Shown here in pieces: positions 33,657 to 43,785 of a stretch of 64,000 bases of DNA (position 1 is its first letter; each line of letters begins with the position of its first letter). The position numbers and the translations under genes are program-made. The notes beneath the pieces are model-generated. The model was not told where the DNA came from and searched no databases. It saw only the letters and a program-made list of their open reading frames with translations. The DNA lies in NCBI GenBank assembly GCA_025449975.1, contig JANWIG010000043.1:1-64000 (forward strand), in the 5' to 3' direction. This stretch comes from Thermoactinomycetaceae bacterium. GTDB lineage: Bacteria > Bacillota > Bacilli > Thermoactinomycetales > Thermoactinomycetaceae.

Positions 33657-35576
33657 TTGGCAGTTTTAAATAAGAAAGTACGTAAGCGGCTATTTCTGCT
33701 ATTAATCATCGCTTCCTTGGTCTTTTTGCTTTTGCTGGTCCGTTTATCTTATGTGCAAATCATGCAAGGAGAATGGTTTAGGCAAAAAGCGTTGGAGTTA
33801 GGTTCTCGAGATATCCCCTTTCAAGCGAAAAGAGGAAGCATTTTAGATCGAAATGGGGAAGTATTGGCTTACAATATCAGTGCTCCGACCGTTATGGCGA
33901 TTCCAGTGCAGATCAAAGATAAAGAACGGACAGCACAGGAATTGGCGAATATTTTACAAGCCCCAAAGGAAAAAATCTTGAAACAGATAAGCAAACGCAC
34001 GCTTTTCTCTTATATTCAACCGGAAGGAAGAAGAATTTCCGAAGAGAAAGCACGGCAAATTCAAAATTTACGCTTGCCTGGGATTGTGATTACAGAAGAC
34101 AGCAAGCGGTATTACCCACTTGGTAGCTTAGCTGCCCATCTCCTTGGATTTGCAGGTAGTGATAACCAAGGTTTGGCTGGATTGGAACTGGTTTATGATG
34201 ATCGTCTAAAAGGATCACCTGGATATGTTTCCTTTAGCGCTAATGCCCGAGGTGAACAGTTGCCAGGTGGAAATGACCAATTTACTCCACCACAAGATGG
34301 GATCGATTTGGTCTTAACCATCGATAAAAATGTGCAAATGATCATGGAACGTGAGATGGATCAAGCGGTTGCCCAATACCAGCCTGAAAGCATCATCGGG
34401 ATTGCCATGGATCCAAAAACGGGAGAAATTTTGGCGATGGCTAGTCGACCTACCTTTCGACCAGATCAATATCGGACGACGGATCCAATCATCTATAATC
34501 GCAACTTGCCCATATGGAAGACCTACGAGCCAGGATCCACATTTAAGATTATCACATTGGCTGCTGCTCTAGAGGAGAAAAAAGTGACTTTTAATGAAAC
34601 TTTTCATGACCCGGGTTTTGTAATGGTGGGAGGCGCTCGTCTCCGCTGTTGGAAAGCAGGGGGACATGGACATCAGACGTATCTGGAAGTCGTCGAAAAT
34701 TCGTGTAACCCTGGCTTTGTTAATCTAGGACAGCGGTTAGGAAAAGAGAAATTGCTATCGTATATTAAGAAGTTTGGATTCGGGTCAAAAACCGGTATCG
34801 ATCTAAATGGGGAAGCAAAGGGAATCTTATTTAAACCAGAGCGGATGGGACCAGTTGAGTTAGCAACCACCGCATTTGGTCAAGGGGTATCAGTGACACC
34901 GATTCAGCAGGTGGTAGCTGTATCCGCAGCAGTCAATGGCGGTAAACTGATGGTTCCTCATTTGGCAAAGGGATGGAAAAATCCGGAAACCGGTGAAATG
35001 ATTGAAGAAGTAACCCCAAAGGTCAGACATCGGGTGATTTCGGAAGAGACCTCCAAACAAGTCCGTCATGCGCTTGAAAGCGTTGTCGCTAAGGGAACAG
35101 GGCGGAAGGCTTTTATCGATGGGTACCGAGTAGGAGGGAAAACCGGAACAGCCCAAAAGGTAGGTCCGAATGGCGGATATTTGAAGAATAATCATATCGT
35201 CTCGTTTATCGGAGTTGCTCCAGCCGATGATCCGCAATTGGTTGTTTATATTGCCGTCGATAACCCCAAAGGAATTCAGTTTGGTGGCGTGGTTGCGGCA
35301 CCGATCGTCGGGAATATTTTGCATGATAGTTTACGATATTTGAAGGTGGAAAAACGGAAAGATCAAATTCCTCCTGAAGATACTCCCTTAACGACTCCGA
35401 TTGTGGAAGTGCCTAACCTGATCGGTCAAGAAATAGACAAAATCAAAACCAGTCTATTCTCCTTTCAATTGGAGTCAGCCGGAGAAGGGGAATATGTGGT
35501 TGATCAACTTCCAAAACCTGGCGAAAGAGTAAAAAAAGGGTCGAAAATTCGAATCTACTTGGGTGACAAAAGATAG
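33657..35576 (+). CDS. spoVD: Sporulation-specific class B PBP SpoVD
   Basis: A 639-residue transpeptidase, near the 646 of B. subtilis SpoVD. Membrane anchor (about 10-32), KRGSILDRNG, S294TFK, S349CN351, K495TG, and one C-terminal PASTA domain (583-639, starting VEVPNLIG). SpoVD works with SpoVE to make the spore cortex. With FtsI-type activity elsewhere only in the previous PBP gene, a vegetative role cannot be excluded. TTG 33657 has GAGGGG seven bases upstream; ATG 33630 is in frame but unsupported. Confidence 0.88.
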   Translation: MAVLNKKVRKRLFLLLIIASLVFLLLLVRLSYVQIMQGEWFRQKALELGSRDIPFQAKRGSILDRNGEVLAYNISAPTVMAIPVQIKDKERTAQELANILQAPKEKILKQISKRTLFSYIQPEGRRISEEKARQIQNLRLPGIVITEDSKRYYPLGSLAAHLLGFAGSDNQGLAGLELVYDDRLKGSPGYVSFSANARGEQLPGGNDQFTPPQDGIDLVLTIDKNVQMIMEREMDQAVAQYQPESIIGIAMDPKTGEILAMASRPTFRPDQYRTTDPIIYNRNLPIWKTYEPGSTFKIITLAAALEEKKVTFNETFHDPGFVMVGGARLRCWKAGGHGHQTYLEVVENSCNPGFVNLGQRLGKEKLLSYIKKFGFGSKTGIDLNGEAKGILFKPERMGPVELATTAFGQGVSVTPIQQVVAVSAAVNGGKLMVPHLAKGWKNPETGEMIEEVTPKVRHRVISEETSKQVRHALESVVAKGTGRKAFIDGYRVGGKTGTAQKVGPNGGYLKNNHIVSFIGVAPADDPQLVVYIAVDNPKGIQFGGVVAAPIVGNILHDSLRYLKVEKRKDQIPPEDTPLTTPIVEVPNLIGQEIDKIKTSLFSFQLESAGEGEYVVDQLPKPGERVKKGSKIRIYLGDKR

Positions 35577-35606
35577 AAAGGTGATTAAAATAGGGATATA
35601 AACTGG

Positions 35607-35636
35607 ATGCCAGGATGAAAAGCCTGGCATTTCTCT
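35607..35636 (+). terminator. Intrinsic terminator after spoVD
   Basis: ATGCCAGG (35607-35614) pairs with CCTGGCAT (35623-35630), then TTCTCTTG. The T tract is imperfect. A weak promoter-like pair TTGATG/TATATT with a 16-bp gap (35812-35839) precedes murE. Confidence 0.55.
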
Positions 35637-35864
35637 TGTTTTCCGTTTCTTTATAATCTCATCTTCATGATTTTGCCATGTTTTTGTCGAAAAAAGGGCG
35701 ATCACTTTGAAGAAATTTGAACAGAGAAACCTGGGTAGGTAGATCGATAAGAATATATAACAAACAAAATGTTTGAAATGCATCATTTGTCGATAATTTG
35801 TTTGTTTAGTTTTGATGGCGAGTTTGGTTTAGTTATATTTGATAACAATTTAAGGAGGGACCTT

Positions 35865-37352
35865 ATGCAATTAAAAGATCTGGTCCAGTCTCTAGTCATT
35901 AAGAAAATCGTTGGAGATGCAAATGTAGAGATAAAAGACATAAAAATTGATTCTCGACAAGTTCAACCAGGTGATTTATTTATTGCCTTACGCGGTTTAA
36001 ACGTGGATGGACATCGGTTTGTTGATAAAGCGATTGCTCAAGGGGCTGCTGCCGTGATAGTTGAAGAAGCAACCGAGGTCCTTTGTCCGATGGTTGTCGT
36101 TCCGGATACGCGGAAAGCGATGGCTGTGGTCGCAGCTACTTTCTATCATCATCCCACGAAGGAACTGCGTGTCATCGGTGTGACAGGAACAAATGGAAAA
36201 ACGACGACGACTCATCTGATTCAGCGAATCTTAAATGATCAAAAAAAGAAGACGGGATTGATCGGAACGATTTCCATGAAAATTGGAGATCGTGAATTTC
36301 CTGTGAATAATACGACACCGGAAATCGTAGATTTACAGAAAAGTTTCCGGATGATGTTGGACCAAGGGTGTGAATATGCCACCATTGAAGTCTCTTCGCA
36401 TGCTTTAGCAATGGGAAGAACGCGCGGATGCGAGTTTCGAATTGCTGTTTTTACAAATTTGACACAGGATCATTTAGATTATCATGAGACAATGGAGAAG
36501 TATCGGGACGCAAAAGGAATTCTCTTTTGCCAATTAGGTACACGATATGCAAATGAAGTTGATTTGCAACAAATAGCGGTTCTCAATAGCGATGATCCGG
36601 TTTCAGCATATTATGCACAGCTGACACCTGCCCAAGTGGTTACCTATGGAATTGACCAGGAGGCCGATGTGCGAGCTGAAAATATTCATCTCACGGCGAA
36701 AGGAACCGAGTTTGTTTTAAGTACATTTCGCGGTCAAATCAATGTATCCTTACAACTTGTTGGAAAATTTAATATTTATAATGCTTTAGCTGCTGCTAGT
36801 GTCGCTTTGCTTGAAGGCATTCCTTTGGAAGATATTAAGAAGAGTTTAGAAACAGTATCGGGGGTTAGCGGACGGTTTGAACGTGTTCAAGCAGGACAGC
36901 CCTATACGGTTTTAGTCGATTATTCCCATACACCGGATAGTCTAGAAAATGCCTTGATGACCATTCGGGAATTTGGCTCCCAAAGAGTGATCTGTGTCGT
37001 TGGATGTGGCGGGGATCGAGATCGAAGCAAACGACCGATTATGGCACAAATCGCTGAGAAATATAGTGATCTAACGATTCTGACATCGGATAATCCTAGA
37101 ACAGAATCACCGGAAGCCATTCTAGCGGACATGGTGGAAGGGATTAAAGATAAAGATCCAAGTCGGTATGTTGTGATCACGGACCGAGAAGAAGCGATCC
37201 AGTATGCGATCCATCAAGCACAAGAAGATGATGTGATCTTAATTGCAGGAAAAGGCCATGAAACATATCAGGAAATCAATGGAGTTTTTTATGACTTTGA
37301 TGATCGTCTGGTAGCTAACAAGGCGATTAAGTTGCGGCAGGGTGAGGGATAA
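35865..37352 (+). CDS. murE: UDP-MurNAc-tripeptide synthetase (meso-DAP adding)
   Basis: A 495-residue Mur ligase with IDSRQVQPGDLF, the ATP loop GVTGTNGKTTTTHL, FTNLTQDHLDYH and LVDYSHTPDSLENAL. D409NPR412 is the motif typical of enzymes adding meso-diaminopimelate, so the wall is probably the A1-gamma type. It acts in the cytosol on UDP-MurNAc-Ala-Glu. AAGGAGGG precedes ATG 35865. murF follows two bases after the stop. Confidence 0.95.
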   Translation: MQLKDLVQSLVIKKIVGDANVEIKDIKIDSRQVQPGDLFIALRGLNVDGHRFVDKAIAQGAAAVIVEEATEVLCPMVVVPDTRKAMAVVAATFYHHPTKELRVIGVTGTNGKTTTTHLIQRILNDQKKKTGLIGTISMKIGDREFPVNNTTPEIVDLQKSFRMMLDQGCEYATIEVSSHALAMGRTRGCEFRIAVFTNLTQDHLDYHETMEKYRDAKGILFCQLGTRYANEVDLQQIAVLNSDDPVSAYYAQLTPAQVVTYGIDQEADVRAENIHLTAKGTEFVLSTFRGQINVSLQLVGKFNIYNALAAASVALLEGIPLEDIKKSLETVSGVSGRFERVQAGQPYTVLVDYSHTPDSLENALMTIREFGSQRVICVVGCGGDRDRSKRPIMAQIAEKYSDLTILTSDNPRTESPEAILADMVEGIKDKDPSRYVVITDREEAIQYAIHQAQEDDVILIAGKGHETYQEINGVFYDFDDRLVANKAIKLRQGEG

Positions 37353-37354
37353 GC

Positions 37355-38740
37355 ATGGAGAGAAGCTGTAATTGGATTAAAAGAGTGACAGAAGGAAAAT
37401 GGATGGGAAGTCCTGTTGATCGCTACTTGGTGGTTCAAGGAGTTGCCACGGATACACGGCAAATCACTCCGCATCAGCTTTACGTGCCATTGATTGGAGA
37501 ACGGTTTGATGGACATCAATTTATTGAACAAGCCGTTGAAAAAGGAGCCGCTGCTGCTTTATGGCAAGCGGATCGCCCCCTTCCTGAGGTCGATCTACCT
37601 CTGATCGTTGTCGAAGATACGTTGGTTGCACTGCAAAGATTGGCGAATGCTTATCGGAAAGAATTAGCGATCCCAGTGATCGCTGTCACGGGGAGCAATG
37701 GAAAAACGTCGACGAAGGATATCCTATTTTCCATTCTATCCCGCAAGTATCGAGTCGCGAAAACCAAGGGAAATTTAAATAACCATATCGGCGTTCCACT
37801 GACATTATTGTCGCTCAAAGATGATGTAGAGATGGCTGTCGTGGAGATGGGAATGAATCATCGCGGGGAAATTGCTCAGCTCTCCAAAATCGCTGAACCC
37901 AATGTAGCAGTGATTACCAATATCGGGGAATCTCACATAGAGTTTTTAGGATCGAGAGAAGGAATTGCCCAAGCAAAATTGGAAATAAGAGAAGGATTAG
38001 AAAAAAATGGTCCTATTTTTTATGATGGAGATGAGCCGCTGTTAACAGCAGAGTTAAAAAACAAAGAAAATGTTCATGTCTCCGTAGGTTGGGAATCCAC
38101 TCATGACGATTATCCTTTGGATGTGAAATCACTGGGCTTAAAAGGATTTCAATTCGTTTCAGCTCGTACAAATACATTGTTCCATTTACCTCTATTAGGT
38201 AGACATAATATTATTAATTCGATGTTGAGCATCAGTGTAGCGAGGCATTTCGGGCTTACAGAGGCGGAAATCGCTCAAGGACTTGCGAATGTGCAATTGA
38301 CAGGCATGCGCCTGGAACGAAAAAAAGCGATGAATGGAATGGATCTAATCAATGATGCGTATAATGCCAGCCCTACTTCGATGCGCGCAGCGATTGATCT
38401 GCTCGCAGAACTAGAAGGGTCCCAAGAAAAATGGGTATTGTTAGGAGATATTCGAGAGATCGGTAAGCAGGAACAATGGTATCATCGTGAGATTGGTAAA
38501 TACGCGGTCGAAAAAGGAATGTCGCGTATCCTAACAGTGGGAGATAGAGGGCGTTGGATTGCTGAAGGGGCACAAGAGGTCAATCGAGATCCTAAAAGAG
38601 AGATTCACCATTTTTCATCTTTAGAAGAAGCGAGCGAGTGGCTGATGAAAAATGGAAGTCCAAAGGCGATTTTACTTGTTAAAGCTTCTCGGGCAGCACA
38701 ATTAGACCAAGTTGTTCAACATCTAACAGAAGGAGAGTAA
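37355..38740 (+). CDS. murF: UDP-MurNAc-tripeptide D-Ala-D-Ala ligase
   Basis: A 461-residue Mur ligase: TDTRQITPHQLYV, the ATP loop VTGSNGKTSTKDIL, KTKGNLNNHIGVP, EMGMNHRGEIAQL, TNIGESHIEFLGS and NDAYNASPTSMRAA. It adds D-Ala-D-Ala to the tripeptide. In B. subtilis murF lies elsewhere in the genome; its place between murE and mraY here is the order seen in many other bacteria. Confidence 0.95.
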   Translation: MERSCNWIKRVTEGKWMGSPVDRYLVVQGVATDTRQITPHQLYVPLIGERFDGHQFIEQAVEKGAAAALWQADRPLPEVDLPLIVVEDTLVALQRLANAYRKELAIPVIAVTGSNGKTSTKDILFSILSRKYRVAKTKGNLNNHIGVPLTLLSLKDDVEMAVVEMGMNHRGEIAQLSKIAEPNVAVITNIGESHIEFLGSREGIAQAKLEIREGLEKNGPIFYDGDEPLLTAELKNKENVHVSVGWESTHDDYPLDVKSLGLKGFQFVSARTNTLFHLPLLGRHNIINSMLSISVARHFGLTEAEIAQGLANVQLTGMRLERKKAMNGMDLINDAYNASPTSMRAAIDLLAELEGSQEKWVLLGDIREIGKQEQWYHREIGKYAVEKGMSRILTVGDRGRWIAEGAQEVNRDPKREIHHFSSLEEASEWLMKNGSPKAILLVKASRAAQLDQVVQHLTEGE

Positions 38741-38749
38741 GTAAGGAAA

Positions 38750-39769
38750 ATGGGAAATATAGATATTCGGATCATTCTAATTCCTCTTACGGTAGCATTC
38801 GGTCTTGGAGTGTTTCTTGGACCGTTTTTGATCCCGATGCTCCGTAGATTGAAGTTTGGACAAAGTATACGGAAAGAAGGACCAGAAGCTCACTTGAAAA
38901 AATCAGGAACCCCTACCATGGGCGGAATGATTATTCTCTTTGCGATTGTGCTGACCGTTATTCCTTTTAGTAGTTATTTTCTCCTTAATAAATCTGGCTC
39001 GGTCATTAACCCTGATTTATTCTTTTTAATTTTTGCGACGATGGGTTATGCAATTATTGGTTTCCTTGATGACTATATTAAAGTAGTGATGAAGCGAAGC
39101 TTGGGGCTCACGGCGAGTCAAAAATTGCTTGGTCAATTATTTATTGGAATTGTATTATTTGCTGTCCTGGTTAAGGTGCGAGATACGAGCGAGGGTTTTG
39201 TTTATTATCTCCATATCCCAGCGACAGAATACATGATTGAGCTCAACTGGCTCTATTTTCCTTTTTTGATCTTTCTTCTGATCGGTTTCTCCAATGCGAC
39301 CAACCTGACGGATGGACTGGATGGACTCTTAGGCGGAACAGCAGCGATCGCATATGGCGCGTATGCGATTATTGGTATGGTTCAAAACAACTATACTGTA
39401 GCGATTTTTTCCATTGCTGTCGTCGGAGCGTTATTGGGTTTCCTCGTATTTAATGCACATCCAGCCAAAGTATTTATGGGAGATACGGGTTCGTTGGCAT
39501 TGGGAGGCGGATTAGCTGCCTTATCTGTCATTACACATACTGAGCTACTTCTACCGATTATCGGTGGTGTGTTTGTAGCGGAGACTTTATCGGTGATGAT
39601 TCAGGTTACATCGTTTAAGACACGGGGAAAACGGGTGTTTCGGATGACCCCTTTGCATCACCATTATGAGTTAAAAGGTTGGTCGGAGTGGCGAGTGGTT
39701 GTCTCCTTCTGGGCAGCAGGACTAATTCTAGCAATTATCGGAGTATATATTGGGGTGTTAATGAAATGA
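38750..39769 (+). CDS. mraY: Phospho-MurNAc-pentapeptide transferase
   Basis: A 339-residue protein with about ten membrane segments and MraY motifs: GTPTMGG, the Asp pair in [34 protein letters not shown] and the [11 protein letters not shown] loop. It transfers the MurNAc-pentapeptide to undecaprenyl phosphate to form lipid I. Its stop overlaps the murD start (ATGA). Confidence 0.95.
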   Translation: MGNIDIRIILIPLTVAFGLGVFLGPFLIPMLRRLKFGQSIRKEGPEAHLKKSGTPTMGGMIILFAIVLTVIPFSSYFLLNKSGSVINPDLFFLIFATMGYAIIGFLDDYIKVVMKRSLGLTASQKLLGQLFIGIVLFAVLVKVRDTSEGFVYYLHIPATEYMIELNWLYFPFLIFLLIGFSNATNLTDGLDGLLGGTAAIAYGAYAIIGMVQNNYTVAIFSIAVVGALLGFLVFNAHPAKVFMGDTGSLALGGGLAALSVITHTELLLPIIGGVFVAETLSVMIQVTSFKTRGKRVFRMTPLHHHYELKGWSEWRVVVSFWAAGLILAIIGVYIGVLMK

Positions 39770-41151
39770 GTAAAAGCAAAGAACAGATCGATTGGTCTTC
39801 CTATTCAGTGATTGTTCTTGGGCTAGCCAAAAGTGGAGTAGCTGTCGCTAAGCTACTTCACCGGCTCGGAGCCCATGTGGTTGTAAATGATCGGAAAACA
39901 AGAGAAGAATGTCCAGAAGCTGGCGAATTGGAAGCATTGGGGATCGAAGTGATTACTGGGAAGCACCCCGAGGGGCTGATTCATTCAGGAATTGATCTGG
40001 TTGTCAAAAACCCAGGCATTCCCTATCGAATTCAGCCTATTCAAGATGCCTTAAAACTTAAGATTCCGGTTGTGACAGAGGTGGAGATCGCGGGTCGTTT
40101 TTCCAAAGCACCGATGATTGGCATAACGGGATCAAATGGGAAAACGACAACGACCACACTCGTTGGCAAGATGCTCGCTGCGGGGAATTTAAAATCCCGA
40201 GTCGCTGGGAATATCGGACAAGCCCTGACGGAAATTGTCCTCGATTTGACCGAGGATGAATGGCTGGTAGCAGAGCTGAGCAGTTTTCAATTAAAAGGGA
40301 CGGAGACGTTTTGTCCACAAATCGGAGCTTTGCTCAATATCGTTCCAGCCCATTTGGATTATCATCAGACGATGGAGGATTATTTTGTTTCGAAACGACA
40401 TCTCTTCCAAAATCACTCAGCCGAACAATTGGCGGTTTTAAATGCAGATTCCTCGGCTTGCGTGGAGATGGGAAAACAAATTTCATCGACCATTTGGTGG
40501 TTTAGTCGGTTAAAAGAAGTGCCTCAGGGGGTTTGGGTGAAAGATGGCTGGATTGTGTTTCGTGAAAAGGATGAAGAGCCGATTCCGATCCTTCCTGCTT
40601 CCGAAGTAGCGTTACCAGGAAGTTTTAACTTGGAAAATGCCTTAGCGGCGACGGCGATTGCGTTAGCATGTCAATGTCCGATCGAAGCGATCCAAGAGAC
40701 GCTCCGAAGCTTTACAGGTGTAGAGCATCGTTTGGAATATGTTGAGACGATCGCGGGTGTGACGTATTATAATAACTCTAAGGCGACCAATGCTCAAGCG
40801 GCTGAAAAATCATTTGAAGCTTTTTCTAAGCCAATTATTTTAATCGCTGGAGGATTGGATCGCGGAGTAGATTTTAAAGAGCTGGTTCCGGTTTTTAAGG
40901 AAAAAGTAAAAGCGCTGATTGCGTATGGTCAGTCTGCTCCGATTTTCTATGATCGTGCGAAAGATGCGAATATATCCGAAAGACATATAGTGAAAGATAT
41001 AGATGAGGCGGTAATCAAAGCGAGTCAGCTGGCGAAAAACGGGGATGTTGTTCTCCTTTCTCCGGCATGTGCAAGCTGGGATATGTATACCTCTTTTGAA
41101 GAACGCGGAAGCATTTTTAAACGAGCTGTGCATAGGCTTAATAATAAATAG
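39766..41151 (+). CDS. murD: UDP-MurNAc-Ala D-Glu ligase
   Basis: A 461-residue Mur ligase with [17 protein letters not shown], the ATP loop [39 protein letters not shown] and [10 protein letters not shown]. It adds D-glutamate to UDP-MurNAc-Ala. ATG 39766 overlaps the mraY stop by four bases, indicating translational coupling. Confidence 0.95.
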   Translation: MSKSKEQIDWSSYSVIVLGLAKSGVAVAKLLHRLGAHVVVNDRKTREECPEAGELEALGIEVITGKHPEGLIHSGIDLVVKNPGIPYRIQPIQDALKLKIPVVTEVEIAGRFSKAPMIGITGSNGKTTTTTLVGKMLAAGNLKSRVAGNIGQALTEIVLDLTEDEWLVAELSSFQLKGTETFCPQIGALLNIVPAHLDYHQTMEDYFVSKRHLFQNHSAEQLAVLNADSSACVEMGKQISSTIWWFSRLKEVPQGVWVKDGWIVFREKDEEPIPILPASEVALPGSFNLENALAATAIALACQCPIEAIQETLRSFTGVEHRLEYVETIAGVTYYNNSKATNAQAAEKSFEAFSKPIILIAGGLDRGVDFKELVPVFKEKVKALIAYGQSAPIFYDRAKDANISERHIVKDIDEAVIKASQLAKNGDVVLLSPACASWDMYTSFEERGSIFKRAVHRLNNK

Positions 41152-41176
41152 CTTGTTTAAGAGGTGACAAAGCCCC

Positions 41177-42277
41177 ATGCTAAAAATGCGAACAAATCCA
41201 GACTATATCATCGTTGCCGTTATATTGTGTTTACTTTCGATCGGTGTGGTCATGGTTTATAGTGCGAGTGCCAGTTTTAGTTTTCACAAATACCAAGATA
41301 GTTTTTATTTTGCTAAACGGCAATTATTGTTCGCAGCATTGGGTGTTTTCTTCATGTTTTTAATAGTTCGGCTGGACCCCGAATATTTTTACAAATGGGC
41401 GAAGCCGGGCTTGCTTATTTGTTTTGCGTTGTTATTGATTGTCTTGATTCCTGGAGTAGGCATTTTGCGAAACGGAGCGCGCAGCTGGTTGGGAATTGGG
41501 GCTTTTAGTATTCAGCCGTCGGAATTTATGAAACTGGCGATCATCGCTTATTTCGCCCGTCTGTTTGCAAAACCCGAATATGATTTAACCGATTTTCGTA
41601 AAGGATTATTGCCTGCTTTATCGGTATTAGGGCTTGCCTTTGGTTTAATTATGTTGCAACCGGATTTAGGCACCGGAACGGTTCTGGTCGGAACAGGAAT
41701 GGCTCTGATTTACGTTGCTGGAATCCGAATGAAGCATTTAGCTGGTTTTTTTCTAATCGGTATCATTGGATTTGTTGGTTTGGTTTTAGCTGCTCCCTAT
41801 CGCATTAAGCGGATTACTGCCTTTCTCGATCCTTGGCAAGATCCACTTGGAGCGGGCTATCATTTGATTCAATCACTGTATGCGATCGGTCCAGGAGGTT
41901 TGATGGGACTGGGATTGGGAATGAGTAGACAGAAGCATTTGTATCTACCCGAACCACATACCGATTTTATATTTTCGATATTAGCTGAAGAATTAGGATT
42001 TCTAGGAGCTGGAGCAGTTCTGATCCTTTTTGTTATTTTAGTTTGGCGAGGCATTCGCATCGCGATTCTTGCCCCCAATCTGTTTATGAGTTTGTTAGCG
42101 ACAGGAATCACCGGTATGATTATGATTCAGGCCGTGATTAATATAGGAGTAGTTTCTGGAGCTTTTCCCGTCACCGGCATTACACTTCCTTTTTTAAGTT
42201 ATGGTGGGTCTTCCCTAACGCTCATGCTCGTAGCTGTAGGAATTCTACTTAATTTATCAAGATTTACTCGATATTGA
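41177..42277 (+). CDS. spoVE: SEDS glycosyltransferase SpoVE/FtsW
   Basis: A 366-residue membrane protein of the SEDS family, the same length as I recall for B. subtilis SpoVE. RSWLGIGAFSIQPSEFMKLA, LQPDLGTGTV, PEPHTDFIFSILAEELGF and LPFLSYGGSSL mark the family. SEDS proteins polymerise lipid II with a class B PBP partner. The spoVE position (murD-spoVE-murG) suggests the cortex enzyme paired with SpoVD, but no other ftsW is in the window. Confidence 0.9.
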   Translation: MLKMRTNPDYIIVAVILCLLSIGVVMVYSASASFSFHKYQDSFYFAKRQLLFAALGVFFMFLIVRLDPEYFYKWAKPGLLICFALLLIVLIPGVGILRNGARSWLGIGAFSIQPSEFMKLAIIAYFARLFAKPEYDLTDFRKGLLPALSVLGLAFGLIMLQPDLGTGTVLVGTGMALIYVAGIRMKHLAGFFLIGIIGFVGLVLAAPYRIKRITAFLDPWQDPLGAGYHLIQSLYAIGPGGLMGLGLGMSRQKHLYLPEPHTDFIFSILAEELGFLGAGAVLILFVILVWRGIRIAILAPNLFMSLLATGITGMIMIQAVINIGVVSGAFPVTGITLPFLSYGGSSLTLMLVAVGILLNLSRFTRY

Positions 42278-42301
42278 TGGTTATAAAGAGAGGTGAGTCA
42301 T

Positions 42302-43417
42302 ATGAAACGGATCATGTTATCTGGGGGAGGAACAGGCGGGCATATTTATCCAGCCTTAGCGATTGCACGCGCGGTGAGGCAAAAGTATCCCGATGTAAGG
42401 ATCGGTTATATTGGAACGGAAAATGGGCTGGAGTCTCGCATTGTTCCCAAGGAAGGGGAGATCCGGTTCTATACGGTAGAGATTCAGGGCTTTAAAAGGA
42501 GTCTTTCGTTATATAACGTAAATACGATTCGCAAATTTTTATCTGCTGTGAAGAAATCGAAACAATATATAAAGGAATTTCAACCTGAAGTGGTCGTTGG
42601 CACAGGTGGGTATGTTTGCGGTCCAGCGGTATATGCTGCCCATCAGTTGGGGGTTCCGACCTTAATCCATGAGCAAAATGTTGTCATTGGCTTAACGATT
42701 AAATTTTTGACGCGCTATGCGGATGTAGTGGCATATAGCTTGGAAGAATCCGGAAAATTTTTGACGAAAGCCAAACGAGCCGTCTATACAGGAAATCCAC
42801 GAGCGACGGAAGTGATCAAGGCAAATCCAGAGTTAGGACGTCGTTCTCTCGGGATTTATGATCATCATCCGATTATCTTGTTTGTTGGGGGAAGTCGTGG
42901 GGCAAAAGCGATCAATGAAGCTGTTCTGCAAATGATTCCCCAAATGAAAACGATGCCCGATGTTCATTTTGTTTATGTGACTGGGGAAGTTCATTATGAA
43001 CAGATTCGTTCCCAGGTTCCGGCTCGCGAAGTTCCAAATTTAGATATACGTCCATTTATTTATAATATGCCGGATGTTCTTGCTTCTACTTACTTAGTGG
43101 TTAGTCGAGCAGGAGCCTCGACGCTGGCTGAGATTACGGCACTCGGTTTGCCCTCGATCTTGATTCCTTCTCCATATGTTACCAATAATCATCAGGAAGC
43201 CAATGCTCTTTGGTTGGAGAAACAAGGTGCATCCAAAATGATTCGTGAAAATGAACTGACAGGTCAATATTTATGGGAATGGATTGATTATCTGGTTCAT
43301 CAAACAGAGGAACACCAGAAGATGAGTGAAGCGGCCAGACAACTCGGTCGTCCAGAGTCAGCCGATCTACTGGTTTCCGAGCTGGAAAACATTGCTCGTG
43401 CCTTTCGGGCTAAATAG
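42302..43417 (+). CDS. murG: N-acetylglucosaminyltransferase MurG
   Basis: A 371-residue GT-B enzyme: GGGTGGHIYPALAIA near the N-terminus, IHEQNVVIGLT, GGSRGAKAINEAV, and the UDP-GlcNAc site SRAGASTLAEITALGLPSIL followed by NHQEANA. It makes lipid II from lipid I at the inner membrane face. ATG 42302 follows GAGAGGTGA; GTG 42293 lies inside that site. Confidence 0.95.
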   Translation: MKRIMLSGGGTGGHIYPALAIARAVRQKYPDVRIGYIGTENGLESRIVPKEGEIRFYTVEIQGFKRSLSLYNVNTIRKFLSAVKKSKQYIKEFQPEVVVGTGGYVCGPAVYAAHQLGVPTLIHEQNVVIGLTIKFLTRYADVVAYSLEESGKFLTKAKRAVYTGNPRATEVIKANPELGRRSLGIYDHHPIILFVGGSRGAKAINEAVLQMIPQMKTMPDVHFVYVTGEVHYEQIRSQVPAREVPNLDIRPFIYNMPDVLASTYLVVSRAGASTLAEITALGLPSILIPSPYVTNNHQEANALWLEKQGASKMIRENELTGQYLWEWIDYLVHQTEEHQKMSEAARQLGRPESADLLVSELENIARAFRAK

Positions 43418-43785
43418 TGGCTGATGATTACCGTCATTGCTGATGCGTCCTGATCTGTTTATCATGGAAGAGACAGCCTTGTTCGGTAATCCTTTTTTGT
43501 TGGGATTGGAATGGGAAGCAAAAAGAGTAAGAAAAGCCTTTTGCTGTATCATTGGATCTTTGTATCATAAGAAAAGGGAAGAGTTGGATCCAGATCTCAT
43601 CTTCTTCAAAAATTCCTTTTTTGCCTCTGCTTTTTAGGGAGAAGCGAGTCTGTGAACAACCGATTCCCTCTAGTTCCCATTGGCATCAACCATGGGAGTG
43701 CCAATGTACATGCGATACTTCATATATTGAAATAGTAAACTTAGGCGGAATCATTCCGTATCATGTGTGGCGAGGAGAGACGAAA
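43418..43785. other. 368-bp murG-murB gap without a recognised gene
   Basis: The stretch holds two short open frames (a 66-codon one at 43437-43637 and an extension of the murB frame to 43552) with no ribosome sites and no family resemblance. An inverted repeat (ATTGGCA 43678-43684 with TGCCAAT about 43699) is present. No terminator with a T tract is visible. Confidence 0.5.

Noticed and set aside
43437-43637. 66-codon frame between murG and murB
   Set aside because: No ribosome site, unknown composition, and it ends in a region shared with an untranslated murB frame extension.
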